Below are positions 49,617 to 58,988 of a stretch of DNA of 64,000 nt, piece after piece. This stretch comes from CAZABC01 sp964483405 (GTDB lineage Bacteria > Chloroflexota > Limnocylindria > Limnocylindrales > CSP1-4). Each line of letters starts with the position of its first letter. Position 1 is the first letter of the stretch. The notes under the pieces are model-generated. The model was not told the origin of the DNA, made no database searches, and saw only the letters and a list, made by a program, of their open reading frames with translations. The stretch covers positions 1 to 64,000 of the forward strand of contig CAZABC010000011.1 in assembly GCA_964483405.1 (NCBI GenBank), given 5' to 3'. The translations under genes and the position numbers were made by a program.

Positions 49617-51005
49617 TCAGTGCGAGGCGATCCGCTCGGCCAGCGAGCGGCCCGTCGGGGGAACGCCGGTCGCCTCGGCCCGGCGGTCGAGCCGACCGAG
49701 GGCCCACTGCGTGTAGCGGACGCCGAGCCAGCGGAACGGCTCCGGCTCCCAGTCCCGCGATCGGTGGCCGACGAGCGGCAGCTCGGTGCGCTCGGTCCGC
49801 TCGCCGGCGATGAGGTCGGCCAGCGTCCGGCCGGCAAGGTTCGCGACCGAGACGCCGTGGCCGACGTAGCCGCGGGCCGTCGCGACGCCGGTCGCGGGGT
49901 CGAAGGCGACCGTCGGGTGCCAGTCGCGCGGCATCCCGAGCGGGCCGCCCCAGGCGTGGCTGAAGCGGACGCCCCTCAGGGCCGGGAACCAGGCCCGGGC
50001 GAAGCCGCGGAGCATCTCGTGGGTCGGCCAGTGGAGGTCGTACTCGGGCCTGATCGGCGAGCCGAAGCGGTACGGCGCGCCACGCCCGCCGAAAAGGATC
50101 CGGCCATCCTCGGTCCGCGACAGGTAGTCGACCGAGAGCCGGGTCGAGGCGACGACCTCGCGTCCGTCCCAGCCGATCGTCGCCCACTGCGCGTCGGTCA
50201 GCGGCTCGGTCAGGACGATGAGCGAGTAGACCGGGATGAGCTGCCGGCCGAGCCTGGGCAGCTGCCGGAGGAACGCCTCGCCGGCGAGGACGACGACGGG
50301 CGCCCGGACGTCGCCGCGGTCGGTCACCAGCGTCGCCCGGCCGGTGGCGTCGCGCCCGCGCCAGTCGCCCACGGTCGTTCCCTCGACGATCCGGCCGCCG
50401 AGCCGCTCGACGAGGGTCGCGAGACCACGGACGAGGCGGCCGGGGTGGACGACCGCGGCATCGGGCGAGGCGAGACCGCGGATCGCGCCGGCGATCCGGA
50501 TCCGCTCGGCCACCCCGGCCGCGTCGAGGAGCCGATAGCGGTCGGCGAACCCGAAGCGCTCGTACTCCGCGTAGGCGGCCTCGAGCGCCGGCACGCCGTG
50601 CGGTCCGCGGGCGACGATGAGCGAGCCGCCGCGATGGAAGCCCGCGTCGAGGCCTTCGGTCGCGCAGACCCGCCCGACCTCGTCGACCGCGTCGTACGTC
50701 GCCGCCTGGATCCGCCGCGCGCCGTCGTCGCCGTGGATGCGGGCGAGCCGGTCCATCGAGATGTTGAGGTCGGGGGCGCACCAGGCCCCGTTCCGGCCCG
50801 ACGCGCCCCAGCCGGCGATCTCGCGCTCGACGACGATCACCCGCAGGCCCGGCTGCCGGCGCAACAGGTAGTAGGCGGTCCACAGGCCGGTGTAGCCGGC
50901 CCCGAGGATCGCGACGTCGGCCTCGACCGACCCGTCGAGCGGCGGGCGGGGCGTCAGGTCGCCGGCGGTCTCGAGCCAGAACGAGACGGAGCGGTGGTCG
51001 GTCAC
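49617..51005 (-). CDS. FAD-dependent amine/D-amino-acid oxidase (DAO family)
   Basis: A 462-residue flavoprotein. VAILGAGYTGLWTAYYLLRR is the N-terminal FAD loop, EIAGWGASGRNGAWCAPDLN resembles the covalent-type DAO segment, and GYVGHGVSVANLAGRTLADL is the C-terminal FAD-contact motif. The family oxidises glycine, sarcosine, putrescine or similar amines. The GTG at 51005 is favoured since TATCCT lies six bases upstream, a leaderless arrangement; ATG 51035 is the alternative. The cupin gene follows. Confidence 0.88.
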   Translation of the reverse strand: MTDHRSVSFWLETAGDLTPRPPLDGSVEADVAILGAGYTGLWTAYYLLRRQPGLRVIVVEREIAGWGASGRNGAWCAPDLNISMDRLARIHGDDGARRIQAATYDAVDEVGRVCATEGLDAGFHRGGSLIVARGPHGVPALEAAYAEYERFGFADRYRLLDAAGVAERIRIAGAIRGLASPDAAVVHPGRLVRGLATLVERLGGRIVEGTTVGDWRGRDATGRATLVTDRGDVRAPVVVLAGEAFLRQLPRLGRQLIPVYSLIVLTEPLTDAQWATIGWDGREVVASTRLSVDYLSRTEDGRILFGGRGAPYRFGSPIRPEYDLHWPTHEMLRGFARAWFPALRGVRFSHAWGGPLGMPRDWHPTVAFDPATGVATARGYVGHGVSVANLAGRTLADLIAGERTERTELPLVGHRSRDWEPEPFRWLGVRYTQWALGRLDRRAEATGVPPTGRSLAERIASH

Positions 51006-51011
51006 GCGCCG

Positions 51012-51017
51012 AGGATA
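51012..51017 (-). promoter_or_regulatory. -10 element of leaderless oxidase transcript
   Basis: TATCCT on the minus strand is six bases before the GTG at 51005 and there is no Shine-Dalgarno. The same hexamer sits in the same position at 58964-58969. Confidence 0.5.
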
Positions 51018-51046
51018 CGCGTCGCGACGGGGCACGACTCGCCGCC

Positions 51047-51094
51047 CGCGAGCCGCCCGCGAGCCGCCCGCGAACCGTCCGCGAGCCGCCCGCT
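51047..51094. repeat. 12-bp tandem repeat
   Basis: GCGAGCCGCCCG recurs about four times with single changes in the short space between the HD phosphohydrolase gene and the oxidase gene. It touches the HD stop codon. Confidence 0.75.
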
Positions 51095-52511
51095 ATCCCC
51101 CCACGCGCCGGTAGCGCCGGCCGATCAGGCTGTACGCCGGGAGCCGGGCGGCCAGGCTCCGGCTGACCGGCTCGGCCGGTCGACCGTCGCGCCCCTCGAC
51201 CGCGAGCTTCGCGTCGGTCGCGTCCGCGTCCGCCGGCCGCGCGTCGACGATGGCGAGGTCGATGACGACCCGACCCGGCTCCGGCTCACCGAGCGTCGCG
51301 ATCTCCGCGTCCGGTCGCTCGCCGGCCTCGTACTGGACCCGGACCTCGCGCTCCGAGCGCCAGCTCGGGCGGCGCAGGAGGATCGCCCGCCAGCCGCCCG
51401 CCACGGCCGGGGTGACGGTGCCGTCACCCGGTGCCGGGTGGAAGGCGATCGCCTCGCCGCGGGCCCATCGGGCGGCCTGGTGGAGGAGGGCGTACTCGTC
51501 GAGATCGGCATAGTCGGCCAGCCGGTCCGCCGGCGAGCCCTCGCCGAAGATCGCCCGGACGCTCGGCTCGAAGACCTCGGCGAGGTCGAGGTCGATCGCC
51601 CGGACCGTCCGGTGGAAGTAGACCTGCTGGTACATGAACAGCCGCGCCGTGAGGAACATCTCCAGCGCCCCGAGCCCCGGCTCGTAGAGAGTGAGCCCGC
51701 GCTCAGAGACGAAGGTGTAGCGCCGCAGCCGCTCGACGTCGACCGGTCCGGTCGCCACGCCGGTGAGATACGCGTCGCGCCGGACGTAGTCGAGGTTGTC
51801 GACGGTGAAGACGCCCGACAGGAGCGGCTGGAGCCAGCGCAGCCAGCGCGGCATCGCCGGGTCGGCGAGCGCCGGCTTGCTGACGAGGAACGACACCCAG
51901 CGCGGGTCGATCGCTTCGCCGGGCGCGAAGGCGTCCCGCTCGGCGACCGAGCCGGGCGCCCGGCGGAGCCCGCCGATGAGCGTCCCGAGCTCGTCCTCGA
52001 TGATCCGCTGGCTGAGGTCCTCGTGGGACAGCGGCTTGCCGACCGGCCGGCGTGGGTCGGCCGGCGCCTCGAACGCGGCAAGGACGTGGTCGTCGAAGAA
52101 GTGGGCGAACGGGCCGTGGCCGACGTCGTGGAGCAGGCCGGCGATCCGGAGCGTCTCGACGACGAGCCCCTCCGATGGCACTGGCTCGTCGGGCTCGACC
52201 GTCCGGAGCGCCGACCGGAGCGACTCGTAGAGCGACCGCCCCCATAGCCCCGCCTCGTGCATGACCCCGAGCCCGTGGGTGAACCGGGAGTGCTCGGCCG
52301 TCGGGTAGACCCAGCGGGCGCTCTGGAGCTGGCTGATCCGGCGGAGCCGCTGGACCCACGCGGAGTCGAGGAGGTCCTCCTCGGCGACGGCCTCCTCGGG
52401 CAGCCCCGCGGCCCGGGCCTCGCGCGGCGAGAGCCGCTTCGAGAGCTCGACGTAGCCGTGGATCGGGTCGCTGATGAGGTTGACCGCGGAGAACGGGTGG
52501 CGCCGGCTCAT
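51093..52511 (-). CDS. HD-domain phosphohydrolase (dGTPase/SAMHD1-like)
   Basis: A 472-residue HD-superfamily enzyme. RFTHGLGVMHEAG, IAGLLHDVGHGPFAHFFDDH and VDNLDYVRRDAYLTG supply the H...HD...D metal ligands. The start NLISDPIHGYVELSKRLSPR is typical of this bacterial group of dNTPase-like proteins. The C-terminal 80 residues are variable. Its ATG overlaps the WYL gene stop (ATGA), so the pair is translationally coupled; the WYL protein may regulate or sense a nucleotide linked to this enzyme. Confidence 0.9.
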   Translation of the reverse strand: MSRRHPFSAVNLISDPIHGYVELSKRLSPREARAAGLPEEAVAEEDLLDSAWVQRLRRISQLQSARWVYPTAEHSRFTHGLGVMHEAGLWGRSLYESLRSALRTVEPDEPVPSEGLVVETLRIAGLLHDVGHGPFAHFFDDHVLAAFEAPADPRRPVGKPLSHEDLSQRIIEDELGTLIGGLRRAPGSVAERDAFAPGEAIDPRWVSFLVSKPALADPAMPRWLRWLQPLLSGVFTVDNLDYVRRDAYLTGVATGPVDVERLRRYTFVSERGLTLYEPGLGALEMFLTARLFMYQQVYFHRTVRAIDLDLAEVFEPSVRAIFGEGSPADRLADYADLDEYALLHQAARWARGEAIAFHPAPGDGTVTPAVAGGWRAILLRRPSWRSEREVRVQYEAGERPDAEIATLGEPEPGRVVIDLAIVDARPADADATDAKLAVEGRDGRPAEPVSRSLAARLPAYSLIGRRYRRVGG

Positions 52512-53509
52512 CCGGGGGCACCGTAGCGGCCCGCCGCTCGCCCGAGCGTCGCCGCGACGTCGGCCCGCAGCTCCGCCGGCTCGAGCACCTCCACCTCGTC
52601 GCCCCAGGACAGGATCCAGAGCCGGATCTCGATGGGACCCGAGACGGTCGCCCGCCAGGTGAGCGAGCCGTCGGCCGCTGGCTCGATTCGCTGGCTCGGG
52701 TGCCACGTCGCCTCGCCGACGCGGGCGGCGACCGCCGGCGTGAAGCGCAGGACGACGTCGACCGGCGGCTGGTCCGCGATGATGTCCCAGGCGAGCGGCA
52801 GGCTCGCCTCGACGTCCGCGTCGGGCGGCTCGAACGTCGCCGGCGTGAGCGCGAGCTCGAGGATCCGCTCGATCTTGAACGTCCGGAGCGCGCCGCGCGT
52901 CTCGTCGAAGCCGACGAGGTAGAGGGCATGGGTCTGGAGCGAGGGCTCGATGAGGTACGGCCGGACCCGCGCCTCGCGACGCTCGTGCGACCGACCCTCG
53001 TACGCCCCCGGGGCGTAGGTGAAGGTGACGACCCGCCGCTCCGCCCAGGCCCGCGCCAGGAGCTGGACGTGCCGGCTGAACCGCTCGTCGCGGGGGCGCG
53101 TCGCCATGACCGCGAGCGTTCGCTCGACGTGCTCGCCGAGGGCGTCGGGGACGACCGCCTTGAGCTTCTGGAACGCGCCCGCGAGATCGGGGTCGTACTT
53201 GTCGGCGTAGCGGACCATGAGCCGCGCCGAGAGGACGACGGCCATCGCCTCGGTCCGCGTCAGCTTGAGCGCCGGGAGGAGCGCGTCGCCGGCAAGGCCC
53301 CACGTCCCGTGGTCGTTCCAGAGCGGGATCTCCATCTCGGTCTCGAGGGCGACGAGGTCGCGATAGACCGTCCGCTTGGAGACGCCGACCCGGCGGGCGA
53401 TCTCCTCGACGTGGACGCCGCTCTCGCCGTGCGCCTGGAGCACGCCGAGGACCCGGGCGAAGCGGGCCAGTCGATCGCGCTTGCCGCTCCGGGGCTCGTC
53501 GTCGAGCAT
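52508..53509 (-). CDS. HTH-WYL-domain transcriptional regulator
   Basis: A 333-residue regulator. The N-terminal helix-turn-helix (VHVEEIARRVGVSKRTVYRD) is followed by a linker and a WYL domain (about 165-235) with VRPYLIEPSLQTHALYLVGF and RTFKIERI, then a WCX-like C-terminal extension. WYL proteins sense nucleic acids or nucleotides. AAGGAGGGG precedes the ATG at 53509. It is coupled to the HD phosphohydrolase gene downstream and follows a membrane protein gene by 14 bases. Confidence 0.92.
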   Translation of the reverse strand: MLDDEPRSGKRDRLARFARVLGVLQAHGESGVHVEEIARRVGVSKRTVYRDLVALETEMEIPLWNDHGTWGLAGDALLPALKLTRTEAMAVVLSARLMVRYADKYDPDLAGAFQKLKAVVPDALGEHVERTLAVMATRPRDERFSRHVQLLARAWAERRVVTFTYAPGAYEGRSHERREARVRPYLIEPSLQTHALYLVGFDETRGALRTFKIERILELALTPATFEPPDADVEASLPLAWDIIADQPPVDVVLRFTPAVAARVGEATWHPSQRIEPAADGSLTWRATVSGPIEIRLWILSWGDEVEVLEPAELRADVAATLGRAAGRYGAPG

Positions 53510-53523
53510 CGCCGACCCCTCCT

Positions 53524-54708
53524 TCACTGCACCGGCGGCGTGACGGCGTCCACCGTACCGCGGTCGGTGGCGGTCAGGTGGACGCGGACGGTGCCGAGGA
53601 CCCCTTTCGGGGTCATCCCGGCGCCCTCGCCGTTGAGGCTGCCGATGACCTGGCCGAGCTGGCCGTCGCCGAAGACCCAGTAGTCGAGCTCGCCGCGCCA
53701 GCGCGAGACGTCGGCATCGGCGAGGACCCAGCGGGCCTGGGGGAACGCGGCGAGGAAGGTCGGGCCGTCGACGGCGACCCGGCAGCGCCTGGCCCGGGCA
53801 CCCTCGACGACGTCGAGCGCCCGCTCCTCGGCGGCGAGCCGGTTCTCCTCGACGAGCGCCGTCGAGAGCACCTGGAGGTCGAGGTCCTGCTCGGCGACGC
53901 TGCCCGGCGCGACCTCGTTCCACTGGCCCCGGCCGTCGAGCAACCAGGCACGCTCCGTCACGAGAGCCGCCCCGGCCCGGCCGAGCCGAACGGTCGTCGC
54001 GATGTCGGCGCTCCAGCGGAAGTCGATCCCCGATCGGACGCCGGCGAGCGATGCGCCACCGGTCGACCCGCGGTCGACCTCGCCCGAGACCGTCATCGCG
54101 AGGCGGGCCGAGATGCCCGGCTCGATCGGGCCGTCGCAGGCCGGGGGCTCGAGCGTCGGGTCGGTCGGGCCGAAGCGCGACGAGACGGCCGGCGTGTCGC
54201 GGAGGGCGAGGTCGTTGGCGATCGCCGCCCCCGCGAAGACCCCGGCGATCACGACGGTGAGGAGGAGCGCGATCGTCCCGCCGAGGACCAGCCGGGGCGC
54301 CCGCAGGGCTGTCTCGCCGAGGATGCTCCGGGCGAGCCCGATCCCCGTGAAGAGGGTCGTCCCGGCCAGGGCGAGGAACCACGGGTAGGCGGCCTCGAAC
54401 GACGGCAGGAGCGTCTGCGACCCGCCGGCCCGGAGCTGCTCGACGAGGAGCCCGACCGTCGGCGCGAGGACGAGGATCGCGCCGCCGCCGATCGCCAGCA
54501 CGCCGACGAACGCCCGGTCGCCGCGGGTCACGGGCGGCCAGCGGAGGGCGGCGGCGGCGACGAGCGCCGCGGGCAGGGCCGTCAGGCCGACGAGCAGGTC
54601 GATCGGACCGCCGGGCCGATAGCCGAACAGGACGAGCCCGGCGGCGACGGCCCAGCCTGCCGTGAGCACCACCGCGATGAGCCGGAGCTCGAACCGACGG
54701 ACCCGCAC
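53524..54708 (-). CDS. Membrane protein with large extracytoplasmic domain
   Basis: A 394-residue protein with about five transmembrane helices in the first 170 residues, then a domain of about 220 residues with strand-rich segments (VSGEVDRGSTGGASLAGV, then DYWVFGDGQLGQVIGSLN). The latter resembles extracytoplasmic lipid-binding (LppX/LprG-like) domains only loosely. Function unknown. It is the first gene of the minus-strand group that continues with the WYL and HD genes. Confidence 0.65.
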   Translation of the reverse strand: MRVRRFELRLIAVVLTAGWAVAAGLVLFGYRPGGPIDLLVGLTALPAALVAAAALRWPPVTRGDRAFVGVLAIGGGAILVLAPTVGLLVEQLRAGGSQTLLPSFEAAYPWFLALAGTTLFTGIGLARSILGETALRAPRLVLGGTIALLLTVVIAGVFAGAAIANDLALRDTPAVSSRFGPTDPTLEPPACDGPIEPGISARLAMTVSGEVDRGSTGGASLAGVRSGIDFRWSADIATTVRLGRAGAALVTERAWLLDGRGQWNEVAPGSVAEQDLDLQVLSTALVEENRLAAEERALDVVEGARARRCRVAVDGPTFLAAFPQARWVLADADVSRWRGELDYWVFGDGQLGQVIGSLNGEGAGMTPKGVLGTVRVHLTATDRGTVDAVTPPVQ

Positions 54709-55092
54709 GGGGCCAGTCTAGAGCCGGTCGCCGTACCGGGCGGTGCCAGCCCTACCTGCGCTACCTGCGGTACCGGCGGTCCATGGGACCCCTGGGTCAT
54801 CGCGGGCCCCGCTCGGGCAGTGGCATCGTCACGGCACCGCACCGGACCGCCGCGCTCCGGCCGGGAAGGGCGATCGCGCGGCGACTCGGCCATCGAACGT
54901 CGGCGGGGCGTATCCCTCCTCCGCGCCGCCGGCCGGCCGATCGACGAAGCGGCGCCCGCTCCTCCGGCGCCGCTTCGCCGTTCCCGGGTCCGGTCCGTCC
55001 AGCCGGCTCGGAGGGGCCCTCTGCTAGATTCCGCAGCGCCGGGACGACGCACGCTCGTCGCGCCCGCGTGCACGAGAGAGAGCGAGGGACCC
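54709..55092. other. Divergent intergenic region
   Basis: About 380 bases between the membrane protein gene and the amino-acid importer operon. TAGATT at about 55024 is a likely -10 for the importer. Near 54745 a CCTACCTGCGCTACCTGCGG near-repeat is seen. No gene or other signal is supported. Confidence 0.45.
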
Positions 55093-56534
55093 ATGACCGA
55101 TCAGACGCCCCCGACGGGCGGCGGAACCCCGCCCGAGCCGGCCGCCCCCGAGCCGGCCGCCCCCGAGCCGGCCNNNNNNNNNNNNNNNNNNNNNNNNNNN
55201 NNNNNNNNNNNNNNNNNNNNNNNNNNNNNNNNNNNNNNNNNNNNNNNNNNNNNNNNNNNNNNNNNNNNNNNNNCGAGCCGGCCGCCCCCGAGCCGGCCGC
55301 CCCCGAGCCGGCCGCCCCCGAGCCGGCCCCCGAGCCGGCCGCCCCCGAGCCGGCCGCCCCCGAGCCGGCCGCCCCCGAGCCGGCCCCCGAGCCGGCCCCC
55401 GAGCCGGCCGCCCCCGAGCCGGCGGTCGCGGCGGCCCCGCCGGTCGCCCCGGCCCCGCCGGCCACCCCGGCCGCGCCCCCACCGCCCCCGCCTACCGCGC
55501 CCGTCGCGGCGACGACGACCGGCGGCCGGAACAACAACACGATCGGCCTGCTGGTCATCGCCGTCGTCGCGATCGTCGCGATCGCGGCGATCCTCTTCCT
55601 GAACAACCAGGGCGAGCCCGGCGCGAGCCCCTCGCCCGAGGCGAGCCCCTCGGCACCGGCCTCGGCCGAGGCCAGCCCGTCCCCCGATGCGAGCCCCTCG
55701 CCCGAGCCCTCGCCGAGCCCGAGCCCCGACGCCTGCGCGCCGGAGAACCTCGCCGTCAAGACCGCCGGCGTCCTGACGCTCGGCACCGACAACCCGGCCT
55801 ATCCGCCCTACTTCGAGGCCGGCGACGGCCCGTTCACCGCGCCGTGGGAGGACCTCGGCTACACCGGCGATCCCGGCAGCGGCAAGGGCTTCGAGAGCGC
55901 CGTCGCCTACGCGGTCGCCGAGGAGCTCGGCTTCACGGCCGAGCAGGTGACCTGGATCGTCGTCCCGTTCGCCAACGCGTACGCTCCCGGCCCCAAGGCC
56001 TTCGACTTCGTCATCAACCAGGTCTCGTACACGCCGGAGCGGGCCGAGCAGGTCGACCTCTCGGATGGCTACTACGAGCTCAACCAGGCGGTCGTCGCGC
56101 TCAAGGACAATGCCGCGGCGACCGCGACGACAGTGGCCGATCTCAAGGGCTACCGGTTCGGAGCCCAGGTCGGGACGACCAGCTACGCGGCGATCGTCGA
56201 CGTCATCCAGCCGACCACCGCTCCGTCGGTGTACGACACGAATGACGCGGCGATCGAGGCCCTCAAGGCCGGGCAGATCGACGCCATCGTCGTCGACCTG
56301 CCGACGTCCGACTTCATCACGAGGGTCCAGATCGACGACGGCTCGGCGACGATCGTCGGTCAGCTCGAGCCGATCGGTGGGACGCCCGAGTACTTCAGCC
56401 TCGTCATCGAGAAGGACAGCGCATTCACGCCGTGTGTGAATGCTGCGATCGGCGCCCTCGACGCGGACGGCACGCTCGACGCGCTCGCCACCGAGTGGCT
56501 CCCGTTCCAGGAGGACGTCCCGGTCCTGAAGTAG
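55093..56534 (+). CDS. Polar amino-acid ABC transporter binding protein with PEPAA head
   Basis: A membrane-anchored solute-binding protein. It starts at ATG 55093 (MTDQTPPTGGGTPPEPAAPE) with AGGGA upstream. A Pro-Glu-Ala repeat continues on both sides of a 100-N gap; the two sides are in different frames only because the gap length is nominal. A single hydrophobic helix (TIGLLVIAVVAIVAIAAILF) and a Ser/Pro linker lead to a family 3 binding domain (VLTLGTDNPAYPPYFEAGDG, RFGAQVGTTSYAAI, AGQIDAIVVDLP). A TM anchor replaces the usual lipobox. Permease and ATPase genes follow. Confidence 0.88.
55126..55425. repeat. 15-bp (PEPAA) tandem repeat across gap
   Basis: GAGCCGGCCGCCCCC-type units, some shortened by six bases, recur on both sides of the N run and encode PEPAA/PEPA. 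Unit number is unresolved because of the gap. Confidence 0.9.
55174..55273. other. Assembly gap (100 N) within the binding-protein gene
   Basis: The gap interrupts the PEPAA repeat. Since 100 is not a multiple of three, it creates an apparent frameshift that is not real. Confidence 0.98.
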
Positions 56535-56553
56535 TCCCCGCCGGACACCGGCC

Positions 56554-57435
56554 GTGACCATCGGCGCCGGCCCGCCCCACAACGGCCTCACCACGGGGTC
56601 GTCGCCGGGCGGGCCGTCGCCCGTCCGCCGGCGCCGCCGCCGCGTCTCGTGGCGGTCGCTCGCCGTCGCCACGGCGAGCACGATCGTCTTCTTCTCGGCC
56701 CTCGCGTGGGTCATCACCAACGCGCCCGGCTGGGAGGCGTTCCGGGACTCGTTCCTCAACGCCGAGTACTTCTGGGACGCGCTGCCCGACGTCATCGCCG
56801 CGTTCTGGGTGAACGTGCGGCTGTTCATGATCGCCGAGGTCCTGATCCTCGTCTTCGGGCTCGCGCTCGCCGTCATGCGCAGCCTGCCGGGGCCGGTCCT
56901 CTTCCCGGTCCGGCTCCTGGCGACCGTCTACGTCGACCTCTTCCGGGCGCTCCCCGGCGTCCTCGTCATCTTCATGCTCGGCTTCGGGATCCCCGGCCTC
57001 GGGATCGCCGGCGTGCCGGTCGAGCCGTTCTTCTGGGGCATCGTCACCCTGACCCTCCTCTACTCGGCCTATGTCTCGGAGGTCTACCGGGCGGGCATCG
57101 AGTCGGTCCACCCGAGCCAGGAGGCCGCCGCCCGGTCGCTCGGCCTGTCGCGGGCCCAGGCGCTCCGGCACGTCGTCCTGCCGCAGGCGGTCCGGCGGGT
57201 GGTGCCGCCGCTCCTCAACGATTTCATCGGCCTCCAGAAGGACACCGTCCTCGTCTCGTTCATCGGCGTCGTCGAGATCTTCCGGACCGCCCAGATCAAG
57301 CAGGCGGCGACGTTCAACTTCACGCCCTACCTGGCGGTCGCCCTCGTCTTCCTCGTCGTGACCTTCCCGCTGGCCCGGATCGTCGACTGGCTCGTCGCCC
57401 GTGACCGGTCGCGGGCCGCAGCGGGCGCCCGATGA
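56554..57435 (+). CDS. Polar amino-acid ABC permease (HisMQ type)
   Basis: A 293-residue permease with an Arg-rich N-terminus and about six transmembrane helices. VYVDLFRALPGVLVIFMLGF is the typical first HisMQ block, and EAAARSLGLSRAQALRHVVL with PQAVRRVVPPLLNDFIGLQK forms the EAA loop that contacts the ATPase. The start is GTG 56554, 19 bases after the binding-protein stop. Only one permease gene is present, so a homodimer is likely. Confidence 0.92.
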   Translation: MTIGAGPPHNGLTTGSSPGGPSPVRRRRRRVSWRSLAVATASTIVFFSALAWVITNAPGWEAFRDSFLNAEYFWDALPDVIAAFWVNVRLFMIAEVLILVFGLALAVMRSLPGPVLFPVRLLATVYVDLFRALPGVLVIFMLGFGIPGLGIAGVPVEPFFWGIVTLTLLYSAYVSEVYRAGIESVHPSQEAAARSLGLSRAQALRHVVLPQAVRRVVPPLLNDFIGLQKDTVLVSFIGVVEIFRTAQIKQAATFNFTPYLAVALVFLVVTFPLARIVDWLVARDRSRAAAGAR

Positions 57436-58184
57436 GCCCGACCGAGGCCCTCCGCATCGAGGGCCTCCACAAGTCCTTCGGCGACCTCGAGGTCCTCCGC
57501 GGCATCGACCTCGTCGTCGACGAGCACGAGGTCATCTGCCTCATCGGCGCGTCGGGCTCGGGCAAGTCGACGCTCCTGCGCTGCGTCAACCTCCTCGAGG
57601 AGATCGACGCGGGCCGGATCGTCGTCGGCGGCGAGGAGATCACCGCCCCGAAGGTCGACGTCGACCGGATCCGGCGCCGGATCGGGATCGTCTTCCAGTC
57701 GTTCAACCTCTTCCCGCACATGCGGGTCGTCGACAACGTCGCGCTCGCGCCGCGCAAGGTGCTCCGCGTCCCGACGGCGAAGGCCGAAGCCGATGCCCGG
57801 ACGCTCCTCGACCGGTTCGGGCTGGCCGACAAGGCCGGCGAGTTCCCCGACCGCCTGTCGGGCGGCCAGCAGCAGCGGGTGGCGATCGTCCGGGCGCTGG
57901 CGATGCAGCCGGACCTGCTCCTGCTCGACGAGATCACCAGCGCCCTCGACCCCGAGCTCGTCGCCGAGGTCCTCGACGTCATCCGCGAGCTCGCCGCCGG
58001 CGGGATGACGATGGTCATCGCGACCCACGAGATGGGCTTCGCCCGCGATGTCGCGAACCGGGTCTGCTTCCTCGACGCCGGGCGGATCCTCGAGGCGGGT
58101 CCACCGGCCGAGATGTTCGGCCGGCCGCGCGAGGAGCGGACCCGGCGCTTCCTCCAGCGCGTGATGGACGCCGGCCGGCTCTGA
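57432..58184 (+). CDS. glnQ: Polar amino-acid ABC ATPase (GlnQ type)
   Basis: A 250-residue ATPase: Walker A GASGSGKST, Q-loop VFQSFNLFPHMRVVDNV, signature LSGGQQQR, Walker B LLLLDEITSALDPELV and switch THEMGFARDVANRV. The residue after the catalytic Glu is Ile where Pro is usual (DEI instead of DEP). The ATG overlaps the permease stop (ATGA). It completes the three-gene importer. Confidence 0.93.
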   Translation: MSPTEALRIEGLHKSFGDLEVLRGIDLVVDEHEVICLIGASGSGKSTLLRCVNLLEEIDAGRIVVGGEEITAPKVDVDRIRRRIGIVFQSFNLFPHMRVVDNVALAPRKVLRVPTAKAEADARTLLDRFGLADKAGEFPDRLSGGQQQRVAIVRALAMQPDLLLLDEITSALDPELVAEVLDVIRELAAGGMTMVIATHEMGFARDVANRVCFLDAGRILEAGPPAEMFGRPREERTRRFLQRVMDAGRL

Positions 58185-58191
58185 GCGGTCG

Positions 58192-58956
58192 TCAGCGAGC
58201 GGCGGCGGGCCCTCGGCAGGCATCGACGAAGAACCGCCACAGGCGGTCGAACGCGGGTGGGGTCGATTCCGTCCGCTCCGGATGGCACTGGACGCCGACG
58301 ACGAAGCGACCGGTCGTCGCCTCGACGGCTTCGACGATCTCGCCGACGGCGCTCGATGCCCAGGCCGCCGGGGCGAGCCCGGGGGCGAGGTCCGTCGGCC
58401 GGATCGCCTGGTGGTGGTAGCTGTTCACCTCGAGCGTCCCCGCCCGGGTCGTCGTCGGCGCGAGGATCCGGCCGAGCCGGGTCCCCGGCACGAGCCGGAC
58501 CGGATGGGTCATCGCCGGTCCGTGGCCGTAGGCGGCCCCGGCATGGCCGGCGAGGTGCTGGAGGAGCGAGCCGCCCATGAACACGTTGATGGCCTGCATC
58601 CCGCGGCACAGGCCGAGGACCGGCAGGTCGCGCTCGGCCGCCGCGGCCCACGCCTCGGCCTCGAGCGCGTCGCGGTCCGGCTCGACCCCGGTCGAGCCCT
58701 CGTTCGGTCGGCCGTAGCGGGCCGGGTCGAGGTCCGCGCCGCCGGTCAGCAGGAGGCCCTCCATCGCGGCGAAGGCCGCGGCGCGCGCCGCCGGGTCGGC
58801 CGACGCATCGAGGACGACCGGCTCGCCGCCGGCCCGGACGATCCCATCGGCGTAGAGCGCGTTCTTGCGGCGCTGGATGTCCGGCTCCGCCTGGGCGGCC
58901 GGGTCGGCGACGGTGAGGACGATCCGTGGTGTCGGGCGGGCGGACGACGGCTGCAT
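58192..58956 (-). CDS. Class I gamma-glutamyl hydrolase (PuuD-like)
   Basis: A 254-residue class I glutamine amidotransferase-fold hydrolase. GLLLTGGADLDPARYG, LPVLGLCRGMQAINVFMGGS with the nucleophilic Cys, and VVGVQCHPERTE with the catalytic His and Glu are all present. NSYHHQAI is the typical PuuD block. It cleaves gamma-glutamyl amides such as gamma-glutamyl-GABA. It is convergent with the amino-acid importer, separated by seven bases. TATCCT seven bases before the ATG suggests a leaderless transcript. Confidence 0.92.
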   Translation of the reverse strand: MQPSSARPTPRIVLTVADPAAQAEPDIQRRKNALYADGIVRAGGEPVVLDASADPAARAAAFAAMEGLLLTGGADLDPARYGRPNEGSTGVEPDRDALEAEAWAAAAERDLPVLGLCRGMQAINVFMGGSLLQHLAGHAGAAYGHGPAMTHPVRLVPGTRLGRILAPTTTRAGTLEVNSYHHQAIRPTDLAPGLAPAAWASSAVGEIVEAVEATTGRFVVGVQCHPERTESTPPAFDRLWRFFVDACRGPAAAR

Positions 58957-58963
58957 CCGGTGG

Positions 58964-58969
58964 AGGATA
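58964..58969 (-). promoter_or_regulatory. -10 element of leaderless hydrolase transcript
   Basis: TATCCT on the minus strand lies seven bases before the ATG at 58956, with no Shine-Dalgarno between. It is the same hexamer and nearly the same spacing as at 51012-51017. Confidence 0.5.
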
Positions 58970-58988
58970 CCGGGCGACGGCCCGTCGC

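Noticed and set aside
54783..55092. Start of the binding-protein gene at 54783.
   Set aside because: That frame is joined to the binding domain only through the nominal 100-N gap; the ATG at 55093 gives the matching PEPAA head with a ribosome binding site.
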